DNA of 64,000 bases, taken from positions 512,985 through 576,984 of the forward strand of contig NZ_OY759719.1 of the NCBI RefSeq assembly GCF_963662555.1, given 5' to 3'. Below the pieces are notes generated by a model that searched no databases, was not told the DNA's origin, and was given only the letters and a program-made list of their open reading frames with translations. The position numbers and the translations under genes were made by a program. This document shows, one piece after another, positions 29,980-39,409 of this stretch (positions within the stretch are counted from its first letter, which is position 1; each line of letters starts with the position of its first letter). Origin of the DNA: Thiomicrorhabdus sp. Its GTDB lineage: Bacteria > Pseudomonadota > Gammaproteobacteria > Thiomicrospirales > Thiomicrospiraceae.

Positions 29980-31026
29980 TTAAGGTGATGGAATTGTATA
30001 TTGAGAGTGAATTCGTTCAATTTGATGTAGGGTTTCTGCATCAAGGGTAATGTTGATAGAATCAATGTTCTCTTGCAGTTGGGTCATGCTTGTAGCACCA
30101 ATAATATTGGCACTTACAAATGAGCGGCTGTTTACAAATGCCAAAGCAAGTTGAGTCGGAGTTAAGCCATTACCATTTGCCAGAGCTGCATAAAGTTCCG
30201 TGGCTTTAACCGCATTATCATTTGAGTATCTATCATAATGAGGAAAAAGGGTAATTCTTGCTCCTTCTGGTTTTTTGCCTTTTAAATACTTGCCAGACAA
30301 TACCCCAAAGCCAAGTGGCGAGTATGCCAATAAACCAATTTTTTCTTGATACGCTACTTCAGATAAACCCACCTCAAAACTTCTGTTTAATAAACTATAT
30401 GGGTTTTGAACCGTAATAATTTTTTCTAGGCCTTTTTGTTCGGCAATCTGCAAAAATTTCATTGTGCCCCAGGCGGTTTCATTAGATAAACCAATATGAC
30501 GAATCTTACCTGCTTTAACCAATTCAGTTAGTACTTCTAAAGTCTCTTCAAAGTCAGTCATATCTACGGTGTCTTTTTCAGGGGCGTCAAACCCTAAAAC
30601 ACCAAAAAAATTGGTATGGCGTTCAGGCCAATGAAGTTGATATAAATCTAAATGATCGGTACCTAAACGTTTTAAAGAGCCTTCAAGTGCTTCATGAATT
30701 TGCTGGCGATTAAAGCGACTTTTGCCTCCACGAATATGCTGAGTAAAACTGCTTGGTCCAGCGATTTTAGAAGCTAATACGATCTGATCACGTTTACCTG
30801 TTTTGGCTAACCATTTACCAATAAACTCTTCAGTTTTTCCATAAGTCTCTGCACGAGGAGGTATCGCATACAGTTCTGCGGTATCCCAAAAATTTACACC
30901 GTTATCTAGGGCGTAGTCCATTTGTTCAAAGGCTTCTGCTTGTGTGTTTTGCTCACCCCAAGTCATAGTTCCTAAACAGATACGACTAACTTGAATATCT
31001 GAACTTCCTAACGTGTTATAAATCAT
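29980..31026 (-). CDS. tas: Aldo/keto reductase, Tas family
   Basis: 348 residues. The sequence follows E. coli Tas throughout: RICLGTMTWGEQNTQAEAF, DTAELYAIPPRAETYGKTE, LDLYQLHWPERHTNFFGVLGF, IGLSNETAWG and NPYSLLNRSFEVGL. It is an NADPH-linked oxidoreductase with a TIM barrel; the physiological substrate is unknown. Confidence 0.88.
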   Translation of the reverse strand: MIYNTLGSSDIQVSRICLGTMTWGEQNTQAEAFEQMDYALDNGVNFWDTAELYAIPPRAETYGKTEEFIGKWLAKTGKRDQIVLASKIAGPSSFTQHIRGGKSRFNRQQIHEALEGSLKRLGTDHLDLYQLHWPERHTNFFGVLGFDAPEKDTVDMTDFEETLEVLTELVKAGKIRHIGLSNETAWGTMKFLQIAEQKGLEKIITVQNPYSLLNRSFEVGLSEVAYQEKIGLLAYSPLGFGVLSGKYLKGKKPEGARITLFPHYDRYSNDNAVKATELYAALANGNGLTPTQLALAFVNSRSFVSANIIGATSMTQLQENIDSINITLDAETLHQIERIHSQYTIPSP

Positions 31027-31109
31027 AAGAATCCCTCTGTATTAAACTAAAGTAATCAACTTCATAACTCTACCACGGTAAGTTTAAATAATTATGAACA
31101 CAATCTGTA

Positions 31110-31150
31110 TTTACCAGGCCTGCCTTCCCTTCTTGCGGGGTGTGGTAAAG
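31110..31150 (+). repeat. Composite dispersed repeat, about 40 bp
   Basis: TTTACCAGGCCTG, then CCTTCCCTTCTTGCGGGG, then TGTGGTAAA. Same ends and same CCCTT...GCGGGG middle as the element at 22286-22328, which is on the opposite strand. It sits between tas and the tRNA-Arg gene. Confidence 0.75.
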
Positions 31151-31251
31151 TAAAGACAGATACTAAAAGTAAGCGTTTGAAAGAGTTTCGAAGGCTAACC
31201 AGGCTTTAACTTCAAATGGTAAACCTGTTAAAATAACGCACTATTAAAATT

Positions 31252-31327
31252 GCGGCCATAGTTAAACTGGATATAACTGCCCCCTCCTAAGGGGCTGTTC
31301 GGGGTTCGAGTCCTCGTGGCTGTACCA
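31252..31327 (+). tRNA. tRNA-Arg (anticodon CCT)
   Basis: 76-nt cloverleaf with encoded CCA. Acceptor stem GCGGCCA/TGGCTGT (two G-T pairs), D stem GTTA/TAAC, anticodon stem GCCCC/GGGGC with loop CTCCTAA (anticodon CCT at 31286-31288), variable loop TGTT, T stem CGGGG/CCTCG with TTCGAGT loop, discriminator A. It reads the rare AGG codon. It lies 4 bp before the convergent ovoB stop. Confidence 0.93.
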
Positions 31328-31331
31328 AATT

Positions 31332-32612
31332 TTATTGGGCAGGTAATGAGTAACGTGCTTGTCTGATTTGTTGTAAGGCTTTGTCTAAGGTGGGTTTTGG
31401 TACGGCAAGGTTTATTCTCATAAAGCCGGTTCCTGCTTTACTTTGCCCACCAAAGCTTTCACCATCATTTAAGCCAAGCTTAGCTTTACTTACTAACCAC
31501 TCTTTAAGCTCTGTTTGGTCAGTAAATAATTCTCTAAAATCCAACCAAACCAAATACGAGGCTTCAGGCCGCATCAATTTCACTTTAGGTAGTTCTTTAG
31601 CTAAAAAATTCTCTAACAAGTCTATATTTTGATTGAGGTGAACCAGTAACTCATCTCTCCACTCTTTGCCCTGTTCTGTATAAGCGGCCGCCATGGCAAT
31701 TTGCCCAAATAGGTTTACGCTATCAATTGCATTTTGTTGACATATTTTGAGGTAGTCGGCTTTCAGTTTTGGGTTGGCAATAATGGCATAACCAATCTGT
31801 AAACCACCTAAATTAAAGGTTTTACCTGGTGAGCTTAGGGTAATCGTGATATTGGCAATTTCATCCGATATTGACGCCATTGGAATATGTTTATGCGGTG
31901 CATAGATCATATCTGAATGAATTTCATCAGAGACGATCGTCACTTGGTGTTTAAGACAAATATTGGCTAATTGTTCTATTTCATCTTTTAACCAAACGCG
32001 CCCTGATGGGTTTTGTGGATTACAGAATAAGAATAGTTTTACAGAGTTATCCACAATGGCTTTTTCAAAACTTTCAAAGTCTATTTGATAACGTCCATCT
32101 ACTAATTCAAGGGGAGCTTCTATTAGCCGACGGTCATTGATTTCTGGAGCTTTTAAAAAAGGGGGATAAATGGGAGGTTGAACTAAAACAGAATTACCAG
32201 GCCTGGTAAAAGCAGATACAGCCATAAAAAAGCCATTGGCAACATTATGAGTAAACACAATATGTGATTTATCTACGCGGTAATTATGTTGTGCCTGCCA
32301 ATTGATAATGGCTTGATAAACCCCTTCAGGGGTAAGCGTGTAACCTAATAATGAGTGGTTTAAACGAGATTTTAACGCATTCATTACAAAAGGTGGCGTG
32401 GGTAAATCCATGTCGGCCACCCACATTGGCAAAACGTCTTTAGTGCCAAATAAAGCTTGGCGTAGTTCATATTTTTCGGCGTGAGTGCCTGTCCTAGAGA
32501 TGGGTTGATTAAAGTTAAACATGTTTGGAAAGGTCTCAATAGATTCTTTTTCTGGTGCTATATCGGTATCAGGCTGAGCCTGTCTTGTTGATTTTTTATA
32601 GCTTACCATCAT
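31332..32612 (-). CDS. ovoB: PLP-dependent C-S lyase, probable ovothiol sulfoxide lyase OvoB
   Basis: 426 residues as read; a start at the internal MFNFNQPISRTG (about residue 31) would give the more usual MalY/PatB length. The fold-type I motifs are present: LPMWVADMD, FCNPQNPSGRVW, VSDEIHSDMIY, and SSPGKTFNLGGLQ with the PLP lysine. Alone it would be called a cystathionine beta-lyase. Placed 10 bp after ovoA it is best read as OvoB, which cleaves 5-histidylcysteine sulfoxide to 5-thiohistidine. A full ACCAGGCCTGGT palindrome lies in frame at 32196-32207. Confidence 0.75.
   Translation of the reverse strand: MMVSYKKSTRQAQPDTDIAPEKESIETFPNMFNFNQPISRTGTHAEKYELRQALFGTKDVLPMWVADMDLPTPPFVMNALKSRLNHSLLGYTLTPEGVYQAIINWQAQHNYRVDKSHIVFTHNVANGFFMAVSAFTRPGNSVLVQPPIYPPFLKAPEINDRRLIEAPLELVDGRYQIDFESFEKAIVDNSVKLFLFCNPQNPSGRVWLKDEIEQLANICLKHQVTIVSDEIHSDMIYAPHKHIPMASISDEIANITITLSSPGKTFNLGGLQIGYAIIANPKLKADYLKICQQNAIDSVNLFGQIAMAAAYTEQGKEWRDELLVHLNQNIDLLENFLAKELPKVKLMRPEASYLVWLDFRELFTDQTELKEWLVSKAKLGLNDGESFGGQSKAGTGFMRINLAVPKPTLDKALQQIRQARYSLPAQ
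32194..32210. repeat. Dispersed palindrome inside ovoB
   Basis: TTACCAGGCCTGGTAAA; core at 32196-32207, encoding FTRPGN on the minus strand. Confidence 0.9.
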
Positions 32613-32622
32613 TTTCTCTATG

Positions 32623-34761
32623 TTATGTAATTTTTTTCCATATTGTAAATTCAGATAAAGAGTGCTGATATTTACGTTGAGTTTCTCTAATCACAAATGG
32701 CACATCAAAAGGTTCTGCAACACGGGTAAAGTGGCTGTCTAAAATAGCGTGTAGGCCTTCTAATGTGGTTACGTTTTCACCAGACTGTTCATCTTTATAA
32801 CCACCTAACCAGCGGGATTTTTCAGTAAACTCTTCTAGCCAAGTGTAAGGTGAGCCAATAATTAGATACCCATGTGAGTTGATTCGTTCATGGATCATGC
32901 TCAAGAATTTGCTTGGCTCATACAGGCGGTCAATTAAGTTAATGGCAATGACCATGTCATAATCGGTAAAACGCGGTTTAAGGTTACTGGCATCTTGTTG
33001 CATAAAAGTACAGCGTTTAGCCACATCATTAAGATTTAAGTTCTCAAGGCTCTGAGACTTAAACTCCATAATTTCCCCTTCTTGAGGAATCGAGTATCGA
33101 ATCGTGCCATTGTCTTGAAGCTGGTTAGCCACTTGAATAAAGCGGGCTGAAAAATCTAAACCGGTTACTTGGGAAAAGTGTTTGGCAAGTTCAAAACTAG
33201 CACGTCCTACTGAACAACCTACTTCAAGAACGCTTAAATCGGTTTTATTATTGAAGTCTGAATCATTTTTAATGGTATCAATGGCAATATTTGCATAGGC
33301 CTTAGCAAAATTTTCAATGCCAAAATATTCATCACCGTAATGAAATTCACAATATTGAGAAACCGATTGATCTGTCTCATAAGTTGAGAATTCGGTTTTA
33401 ACTTTTGCTTCAGACTGAATATAGCGAAAACCTGCATGTTGAAAAAAGTGACGACGAAACGCATAGCGTGAATAACCATTAATTTCATTACCGGTAGATA
33501 TCCAGCTACCACCTGTAAACAAGTTGTGTTTATTGTCAAAAGTAGGCATGGTAAAGTCATCATAAAGCGGATGCACTTTAAAACCTTCATAGGGGTAAAT
33601 AGGGGTTTGTGTCCACTGCCATACGTTGCCTAAAACATCATAAAAATCGTCCGTTTTATTTTCATCTACCGGGGTGGATGAGGCAAATTTTTGTAAATTA
33701 AAGTTGGCCTGTTGTTTATGGTGTAAGGCTTGGCTATGTTCTCTTAAACGTAAATATTCATCTTCACTTGGTAAACGAATTGGCAGGCCAGTTTGTTGTG
33801 ATTTCCACTGGCAAAAGGCGTGTGCTTCAAGCTGATTGACTTCAACTGGCCAGTTCCATGGCATGGGAATTTCTTCAGTCATGCAGCGTAAATACCAGGC
33901 CTGGTCAGGGTGATCTTTTTTAACCCAGAAGGTAGGGTGTTTTACAGGGCTAAAGTTACGCCACTGGTTGCCTTCATTATCCCAATATTCAGCTTTGTCA
34001 TAACCGCCATCTTCAACAAAAGCCAAATACTCTTGGTTAGAGACCAAAAAAGAAGCTGCTTTAAACTCTGGGACTTTAGCTTGATGTTGGCCGTATTCAT
34101 TATCCCAGCCATAAACGGGTGCTGGGTCATGATGATTAATTAACACTTCACCAGCTGGTACATCATATAGCTGGTTTTCTGGTGCGGAGCCGGATTGCCG
34201 ACAAATTGGAAATAAATCATGCGACTGCACAGAGGTAATTGGCAACTGGCGAATTAACACTGAAGAGGTTTCTAAGTGAATTCGCTCATGTTCTATGCCC
34301 ATTAAAATCGGCCACATTGGACTTTTCCAATCAATCGGCATCGTAAATTCAACACGGTCGATTAACTGATTCACAGCTTCTCTAACTTGGTTTCTATAAT
34401 CTCTAACATCGTCTGCACTTGGCCAGTCGTAATGAGTTTCATCCAAATCATCCCAAGACATTTCATCCACACCAATAGCACACATTGATTCGATTTTTGG
34501 ATTAATGCGATTAGGCAAAAGCTTGGCTAAAACCAGTTTATTGGTAAAGAAGGTGGCGGTATGCCCAAAATAAAAAATAAGGGGGTGACGAAGAGAACAA
34601 GGTCGTTCATAAAAAGCTGAGTCGGACTTTAGAGTTAAAAACAGTGCCTCATAAGCATCATAGGTCAGGTTAAAGTAGGATTTAATTTCTTGACGTTTGG
34701 ATTCAATATCTCCACTTAGAAGCTCTGGAGGATAGGTGATTAAATCTTCTCTGGTTAACAT
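32623..34761 (-). CDS. ovoA: 5-histidylcysteine sulfoxide synthase / 5-thiohistidine methyltransferase OvoA
   Basis: 712 residues in three parts: an N-terminal DinB-like domain with the iron-binding motif GIEHERIHLETSSVLIRQ, a central formylglycine-generating-enzyme-like domain (AHAFCQWKSQQTGLPIRLPSEDEY, DVLGNVWQWTQTP, FTGGSWISTGNE, YSRYAFRRHFFQHAGFRY), and a C-terminal SAM methyltransferase (VLEVGCSVGRASFELAK). It oxidatively couples cysteine to histidine and later N-methylates, producing ovothiol A. An ACCAGGCCTGGT copy lies in the codons for DQAWY. Confidence 0.9.
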   Translation of the reverse strand: MLTREDLITYPPELLSGDIESKRQEIKSYFNLTYDAYEALFLTLKSDSAFYERPCSLRHPLIFYFGHTATFFTNKLVLAKLLPNRINPKIESMCAIGVDEMSWDDLDETHYDWPSADDVRDYRNQVREAVNQLIDRVEFTMPIDWKSPMWPILMGIEHERIHLETSSVLIRQLPITSVQSHDLFPICRQSGSAPENQLYDVPAGEVLINHHDPAPVYGWDNEYGQHQAKVPEFKAASFLVSNQEYLAFVEDGGYDKAEYWDNEGNQWRNFSPVKHPTFWVKKDHPDQAWYLRCMTEEIPMPWNWPVEVNQLEAHAFCQWKSQQTGLPIRLPSEDEYLRLREHSQALHHKQQANFNLQKFASSTPVDENKTDDFYDVLGNVWQWTQTPIYPYEGFKVHPLYDDFTMPTFDNKHNLFTGGSWISTGNEINGYSRYAFRRHFFQHAGFRYIQSEAKVKTEFSTYETDQSVSQYCEFHYGDEYFGIENFAKAYANIAIDTIKNDSDFNNKTDLSVLEVGCSVGRASFELAKHFSQVTGLDFSARFIQVANQLQDNGTIRYSIPQEGEIMEFKSQSLENLNLNDVAKRCTFMQQDASNLKPRFTDYDMVIAINLIDRLYEPSKFLSMIHERINSHGYLIIGSPYTWLEEFTEKSRWLGGYKDEQSGENVTTLEGLHAILDSHFTRVAEPFDVPFVIRETQRKYQHSLSEFTIWKKIT
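33893..33906. repeat. Dispersed palindrome inside ovoA
   Basis: TACCAGGCCTGGTC; core at 33894-33905, encoding DQAWY on the minus strand. Confidence 0.9.
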
Positions 34762-34885
34762 TAGAACAGTCCAAATTTGAATGAATTGGGTTCATTCTAA
34801 ACAATGCAAAGCAATACATCAAAGATGATTTGTATAAGTGTGTTTATTATTTGTAAAACCTATGTATAAGGTTGTCGTCTGTTAT

Positions 34886-35590
34886 CTAATTAGTGGGCTG
34901 CCTGCTTCTAAATTGGTAAAGGTAAGCAAGCCCTAAAATAAGAGTGATTAAAGCCGGAAAAACCAATGACCAGTTTGGAAAAAGTCTGTAGGCAAAGATG
35001 CCAATAACGCCGCCAATAATGAACCCTAAAAGTAAAACAATTAAAGCATTACCCTTCCAAGACCATGCTCGTTTATGTTTTATTTTTTGTGCTAAATGCA
35101 CACCCAAGTCGGTAACGGTTCCTGTAACGTGAGTGGTACGAATTTGTAATCCTCGATAACTGGCTACCAATGCGTTCTGTAAGCCGCAGGCAATGGCGGC
35201 TAATAAAAGAGAAAGATCTGACTGTATAAAACTAAAGAAGGTGGCCAGGCTTAATAAAATACAGTTTAGTAATAGTGCATAACCATAATTGGGAGTGGTT
35301 TGGTATTGGGAATGACCTATTAACCAACCAGAAATAAAAGCACCGCCAAAGAAGCCGCTTAAAATCATGAAGTTGTTGAGTAGGTCTATCCATTCAATAT
35401 CCACAATGGCATCACTCATGCGAGAGCTAACACCTGTCATTTGGCTAACAGGTATGCCAAACTCGATTAACATGGCACTGTTAATGTAACCGGCAATAAG
35501 GGTCATAATAAAACTAATTACATAGAGTTTGGTGGCAGATAATTTAAAATCCACGTCATTTTCTATGTGTTCTTTTATAGGGTAAGGCAC
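34886..35590 (-). CDS. DUF1275 (YoaK-type) integral membrane protein
   Basis: 234 residues with about six hydrophobic segments. The family signature MTLIAGYINSAML...VSQMTGVSS near the N-terminus and GLQNALVASYRGLQIRTTHVTGTVTDLG in the middle identify DUF1275/YoaK. Function unknown. It lies 124 bp upstream of ovoA on the same strand and may or may not share its transcript. Confidence 0.8.
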   Translation of the reverse strand: MPYPIKEHIENDVDFKLSATKLYVISFIMTLIAGYINSAMLIEFGIPVSQMTGVSSRMSDAIVDIEWIDLLNNFMILSGFFGGAFISGWLIGHSQYQTTPNYGYALLLNCILLSLATFFSFIQSDLSLLLAAIACGLQNALVASYRGLQIRTTHVTGTVTDLGVHLAQKIKHKRAWSWKGNALIVLLLGFIIGGVIGIFAYRLFPNWSLVFPALITLILGLAYLYQFRSRQPTN

Positions 35591-35610
35591 ATAAACTCCA
35601 GAAATAAAAA

Positions 35611-35642
35611 AGGCCTGCTAGAAATTGAATTCTAGCAGGCCT
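35611..35642 (-). terminator. Intrinsic terminator after rpoH
   Basis: AGGCCTGCTAGAA-attgaa-TTCTAGCAGGCCT, a 13-bp perfect stem. On the minus strand it is followed by TTTTTTA, so it terminates rpoH. Both arms contain AGGCCT, and GCAGGCCTGG runs across 35635-35644, linking this terminator to the dispersed palindrome family. Confidence 0.9.
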
Positions 35643-35674
35643 GGATAATTAACCGCAATATGTATAAGGTTTAA

Positions 35675-36568
35675 TTACACAACTAATAAGTTTTTTAATT
35701 TATTTAATGCTTGTTGTTCAACCTGGCGAATACGTTCCATAGAAACACCGTATTCTGCAGATAACTCTTTTAAACCAACTTTATCGTCTGTTAACCAACG
35801 TTTTTGCAAAATATCACGGCTGCGATCATCTAAGGTCGCTAACGCTTGTTGCATGCGATTCAACTCATATTCTGCGTTGTTCTCTTGAATAAGAGTCATT
35901 TCTGGGTTGGCTTCTTGGCTGATTAATACTGGGAACGTGGTGTTCTCATTATCCTCATCCATCTGCATATCAACCGATAAATCTTTACCGTAAAGACGTG
36001 TTTCCATTTCTAATACATCTTTACGAGTTACACCTAACTCTTCAGCAACGACATCGGCATCTTTATCGCCAAACCATTCCAGATTTTTTTTAGTGCTACG
36101 TAGTTTAAAAAACAGTTTACGTTGTGCTTTGGTTGTGGCTGTTTTAACAATACGCCAGTTTTTGATAACATATTCATTAATTTCGGCACGAATCCAATGT
36201 ACTGCAAACGTCATTAAGCGCACGTTTTCTTCTGGGTTAAAGCGTTTTACTGCTTTCATTAAGCCGATATTACCTTCTTGAATAATATCGCCTAATGGTA
36301 AACCGTAACCATTGTATGAGCGTGCAACTGGCACTACATAACGTAGTGAAGATAAAATTAACTGACGAGCTGCTTCAACATCATCTTGGTAGTAGAGTTT
36401 TTCGGCAAGCGTTTTTTCTTCAGCCGCTGTTAACTGTTGCACGCTTTTAATGGTGTGCAAATAAGTTTCCAGGTTCTGTCCTGGTACTAATTGGTGTGCT
36501 AATACCTCAGCAGAAGGAAGTTTCTGTGCTTGTTCCGCTTGTAGGTAATTTGTAATTGTCTGAGACAT
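35675..36568 (-). CDS. rpoH: Heat-shock sigma factor sigma-32
   Basis: 297 residues. Region 2 is clear (LRYVVPVARSYNGYGLPLGDIIQEGNIGLMKAVKRFNP, LMTFAVHWIRAEINEYVIKNWRIVK). The RpoH-box-type segment TKAQRKLFFKLRSTKK and region 4 (GLKELSAEYGVSMERIRQVEQQALNKL) follow. It directs transcription of chaperone and protease genes. A GGAGGG ribosome site precedes the start. A CIRCE operator lies 46 bp upstream, predicting additional repression by HrcA. Confidence 0.95.
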   Translation of the reverse strand: MSQTITNYLQAEQAQKLPSAEVLAHQLVPGQNLETYLHTIKSVQQLTAAEEKTLAEKLYYQDDVEAARQLILSSLRYVVPVARSYNGYGLPLGDIIQEGNIGLMKAVKRFNPEENVRLMTFAVHWIRAEINEYVIKNWRIVKTATTKAQRKLFFKLRSTKKNLEWFGDKDADVVAEELGVTRKDVLEMETRLYGKDLSVDMQMDEDNENTTFPVLISQEANPEMTLIQENNAEYELNRMQQALATLDDRSRDILQKRWLTDDKVGLKELSAEYGVSMERIRQVEQQALNKLKNLLVV

Positions 36569-36613
36569 ACATTGCCCTCCATTAATACTTTATGTAGTTA
36601 ATATAACTCATTT

Positions 36614-36640
36614 TTAGCACTCAATGCAAGAGAGTGCTAA
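36614..36640. promoter_or_regulatory. CIRCE element (HrcA operator) upstream of rpoH
   Basis: TTAGCACTC, nine bases, GAGTGCTAA: a perfect match to the CIRCE consensus. It lies at -46 to -72 relative to the rpoH start codon, where a bound repressor would block transcription. HrcA binds CIRCE at groESL and dnaK operons in many bacteria; finding it at rpoH joins the repressor-based and sigma-based heat-shock circuits. Confidence 0.92.
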
Positions 36641-37107
36641 AACAAGTCATTATCTTTCAATTTTCTGGTAGAGGTTGTTGGTTGGTTTTTTTATCAAGCC
36701 TGTTTTATAGGGCTTTAATGCACTTATTTTTATATCTAGATTTTCAAAGTGTGAAGCAGATAATTGAGGCAGTTTGTACTAAGTCGGAATGCATTAAGAG
36801 CGGTAGGTATGTATTTATATTTTATGTATGAATATATATGAAGTTAAAGTAAAAAAGCCAAACAAAAGGTTTTTGTTTGGCTTCAGAGAATCACTACCAC
36901 TCTTATACGTTTGTCATTAATATAACAAACAGTAAAAAACGAGTAGTAAGGTGCTAAATTCAGTTATGGATGCAAAAAATTATAGTTTGATACCTTATTT
37001 ACCAAGCCTAGAAAATATAGAGATGTCAATTTTATAACATCACCTTTAAACATCTGATCGATATATCTTAATTTAAAATTTGATCATTCTTTTTTGCATT
37101 ACTGAAT
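36641..37107. other. Intergenic region rpoH to fliS-like gene
   Basis: No gene with family-like features. It holds the hairpin at 36855-36883; the remainder is AT-rich with no repeat or RNA I can identify. A 65-codon plus-strand reading frame at 36634-36831 looks random. Confidence 0.5.
36855..36883 (-). terminator. Intrinsic terminator downstream of the fliS-like gene
   Basis: AAGCCAAACAAAA-ggt-TTTTGTTTGGCTT is a 13-bp perfect stem. On the minus strand it is followed by a T-rich run, so it would end the transcript of the fliS-like gene, 225 bp beyond its stop. Confidence 0.75.
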
Positions 37108-37542
37108 TTATGCGTTTTCTGGAAACTGACCAGTCTGTTGCATCATCTCTAACCATGCATCACGCAGTTCGGTTAAGATTTCAATTGCGCTGTCTAAATA
37201 GAAAGTATCTTTTTCAAACACCGCTTCTTGAATGCTTTGATCGGCATAACGATATAGCTCTTCTAAGTCATAAGCTAACGGTGTATCTTTGGTAAAACTT
37301 AAACGGTCGCGTAAGGCATCCAAAATCGTTGTCATACGGCCTAGATGAAAGCCCTTTTCTACTAAAGCTTGGCTTTGGTGGCAAACTTTTGCCAGGTTGC
37401 CTTTATCTACGGCACCTTGTAAAAGCAGTAGGATGGTTTTGCGTGGATTTTCCGCCAATGTTTTTTCGGCTTCTTGGTTTCTGCGGTACTCTTCTAAAAT
37501 AGGCGCCTTAATATCGGCTGCCGTATTGTTATTTAAAGTCAT
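37108..37542 (-). CDS. fliS: FliS-like flagellin export chaperone
   Basis: 144 residues, mostly helical. The pattern matches FliS: a short N-terminal segment, PRKTILLLLQGAVDKGNLA, then LGRMTTILDALRDRLSF, LAYDLEELYRYADQSIQEAV and a closing AIEILTELRDAWLEMMQQ. FliS binds the flagellin C-terminus and prevents premature polymerisation. No other flagellar gene is nearby, so the gene is isolated and may serve another helical export client; the assignment is by pattern only. Confidence 0.6.
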   Translation of the reverse strand: MTLNNNTAADIKAPILEEYRRNQEAEKTLAENPRKTILLLLQGAVDKGNLAKVCHQSQALVEKGFHLGRMTTILDALRDRLSFTKDTPLAYDLEELYRYADQSIQEAVFEKDTFYLDSAIEILTELRDAWLEMMQQTGQFPENA

Positions 37543-38017
37543 GTGATTCCCCTAGTGTGTTTAGCGGTTTTCGCTTTTGTCTTGTGTAAGGTTGGCAAGT
37601 CTTGATTTTTTTATTCAAGTTTTTGCTTTGTCTGTCGTACAGCATATGACATGCCAAAAAATACAATAAGGGCAGTTGATGAAATAAGTTAGACAGAAGT
37701 CTTTAGAAGATTGTGGGTTGATAACATTATGATTTTAAAGGAATAGTTTATTGTTAGAACAGCGGATAAAACAGCAGAAAATAAATGGTTTTAAGTGTTA
37801 AGTGTAAGAGTAAAAATCATTTTACCAGGCCTGGTAAAACTGAAAAGTGTCAAAAAAAATGGTAGAGATTTAAAGGTTTTTTAGAAGAGATACGATTTAA
37901 AACCGATTCTTTAAGAATGCTTGGTTCTAAATCGCATTTATATTGCCGTTTTTCTGTAAAAGTATTATTGTAAAAGCCAATCTGAAAAGTGGCTTCACAC
38001 TTTATGAGTCAAAAAAA
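37543..38017. other. Intergenic region with one long palindrome copy
   Basis: 475 bp without a supported gene between purT and the fliS-like gene, both on the minus strand. It carries a full palindrome copy at 37820-37839. Otherwise AT-rich, with no recognised RNA. Confidence 0.5.
37820..37839. repeat. Dispersed palindrome, 20-bp perfect copy
   Basis: TTTTACCAGGCCTGGTAAAA, perfect over 20 bases, about 180 bp beyond the purT stop. Core ACCAGGCCTGGT is at 37824-37835. Confidence 0.9.
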
Positions 38018-39208
38018 TTAAAACGTCACTTGTACCGAATTTGCCGCTTTATCGGCTTTATTAATGGCCTCTTCAATACTCTCAGCTCGAGCAATAGCAA
38101 CTCCCATTCTTCTGCGACCATCAATGTCTGGTTTACCAAATAGGCGTATTTGGGTGTCAGGTTCAGCTAAAGCTTGTTCTAGGTTTGAGAAGTTGGTTTT
38201 AGTTGAAGTGCCAGTTGGCAAAATTACGCTAGAGGCACAAAAACCATGTTGGGCAATGTTAGGAATCGGCAAGCCTAAAATAGCACGAGCGTGTAAGGCA
38301 AATTCTGATAAGTCTTGTGAAAGTAATGTAACCAAGCCAGTGTCATGTGGACGAGGAGATACCTCGCTAAAATAAACTGTATCACCTTTAATAAACAATT
38401 CAACACCAAATAAACCGCGACCAGTTTCACCGCATAGGTTGTTGGCCACTTTTTCGGCAATTTCTTTTGAGGTAGCTAGGGCTTTTGGGGGCATGGCGGC
38501 AGGTTGCCAAGATTGACGATAGTCCCCATCTTCTTGGTGATGCCCAATTGGTTCGCAAAAACTAATGCCGTTTTCATGGCGTACGGTTAACAGAGTAATT
38601 TCATAGTCAAAATCCACAAAACCTTCAACAATTACACGGCCTTTACCGGCACGGCCGCCTTCTTGAGCGTAATCCCAAGCGGCTTGAATATCATCGGCAG
38701 ATTTAATCACGCTTTGCCCTTTACCAGACGAGCTCATAATGGGTTTTACCACGCAAGGTATGCCAATACGTTTCACAGAAGCGGCAAAGTCTTCCAGTGT
38801 GTCTGAGAATTCATAAGGAGAGGTGGGGATATTTAACTCTTCTGCCGCTAAGCGACGAATACCTTCACGATTCATTGTCAATTGTGTGGCACGAGCGGTT
38901 GGTATTATTTTGACACCTTCTTTCTCCATTGCCGCTAAAGTATCGGTAGCAATAGCTTCAATTTCTGGAACGACCATATGTGGTTTTTCGAGCTCTATGA
39001 TTTTTCTTAAGGCATTACCATCTAACATATCAATAACATGGCTACGATCTGCAACCTGCATGGCTGGGGCGTTTGGGTAACGATCAGCAGCAATCACTTC
39101 TACTCCAAAACGTTGCAATTCAATGGCAACTTCTTTGCCTAATTCACCTGCTCCGCATAATAAAACACGAACCGCTGTTGATGAAAATGGTGTACCAATG
39201 CTCGACAT
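38018..39208 (-). CDS. purT: Formate-dependent phosphoribosylglycinamide formyltransferase
   Basis: 396 residues of the ATP-grasp superfamily. [20 protein letters not shown] begins the N-terminal domain; [15 protein letters not shown] is the ATP-grasp loop; [17 protein letters not shown] completes the metal site. It makes FGAR from GAR, formate and ATP in purine synthesis, independent of folate. Confidence 0.95.
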   Translation of the reverse strand: MSSIGTPFSSTAVRVLLCGAGELGKEVAIELQRFGVEVIAADRYPNAPAMQVADRSHVIDMLDGNALRKIIELEKPHMVVPEIEAIATDTLAAMEKEGVKIIPTARATQLTMNREGIRRLAAEELNIPTSPYEFSDTLEDFAASVKRIGIPCVVKPIMSSSGKGQSVIKSADDIQAAWDYAQEGGRAGKGRVIVEGFVDFDYEITLLTVRHENGISFCEPIGHHQEDGDYRQSWQPAAMPPKALATSKEIAEKVANNLCGETGRGLFGVELFIKGDTVYFSEVSPRPHDTGLVTLLSQDLSEFALHARAILGLPIPNIAQHGFCASSVILPTGTSTKTNFSNLEQALAEPDTQIRLFGKPDIDGRRRMGVAIARAESIEEAINKADKAANSVQVTF

Positions 39209-39409
39209 GGCATCTCCTTTGCTTAAAGGTAATTAAGAAAAACAAGGCCAAATATATCGGCCACAGTTTAAAAAACTTTAGAAAAACTTTTAAAAATATT
39301 AAAAAAATATTTAAAAAGCTTAAAACCGCAAAGCGGTTGTCTTAAACACCCAATATTATACGGTATTTTATGAGGCAACACGGCTCAACGGAACACGAGG
39401 TTAAGCACC

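Noticed and set aside
31252-31327. tRNA-Arg as an integration site for a genomic island
   Set aside because: No integrase, no direct repeat of the tRNA 3' end found downstream, and the adjacent ovoB/ovoA genes look ordinary.
36634-36831. 65-codon reading frame beside CIRCE
   Set aside because: It starts inside the CIRCE right arm, has odd composition and no ribosome site.
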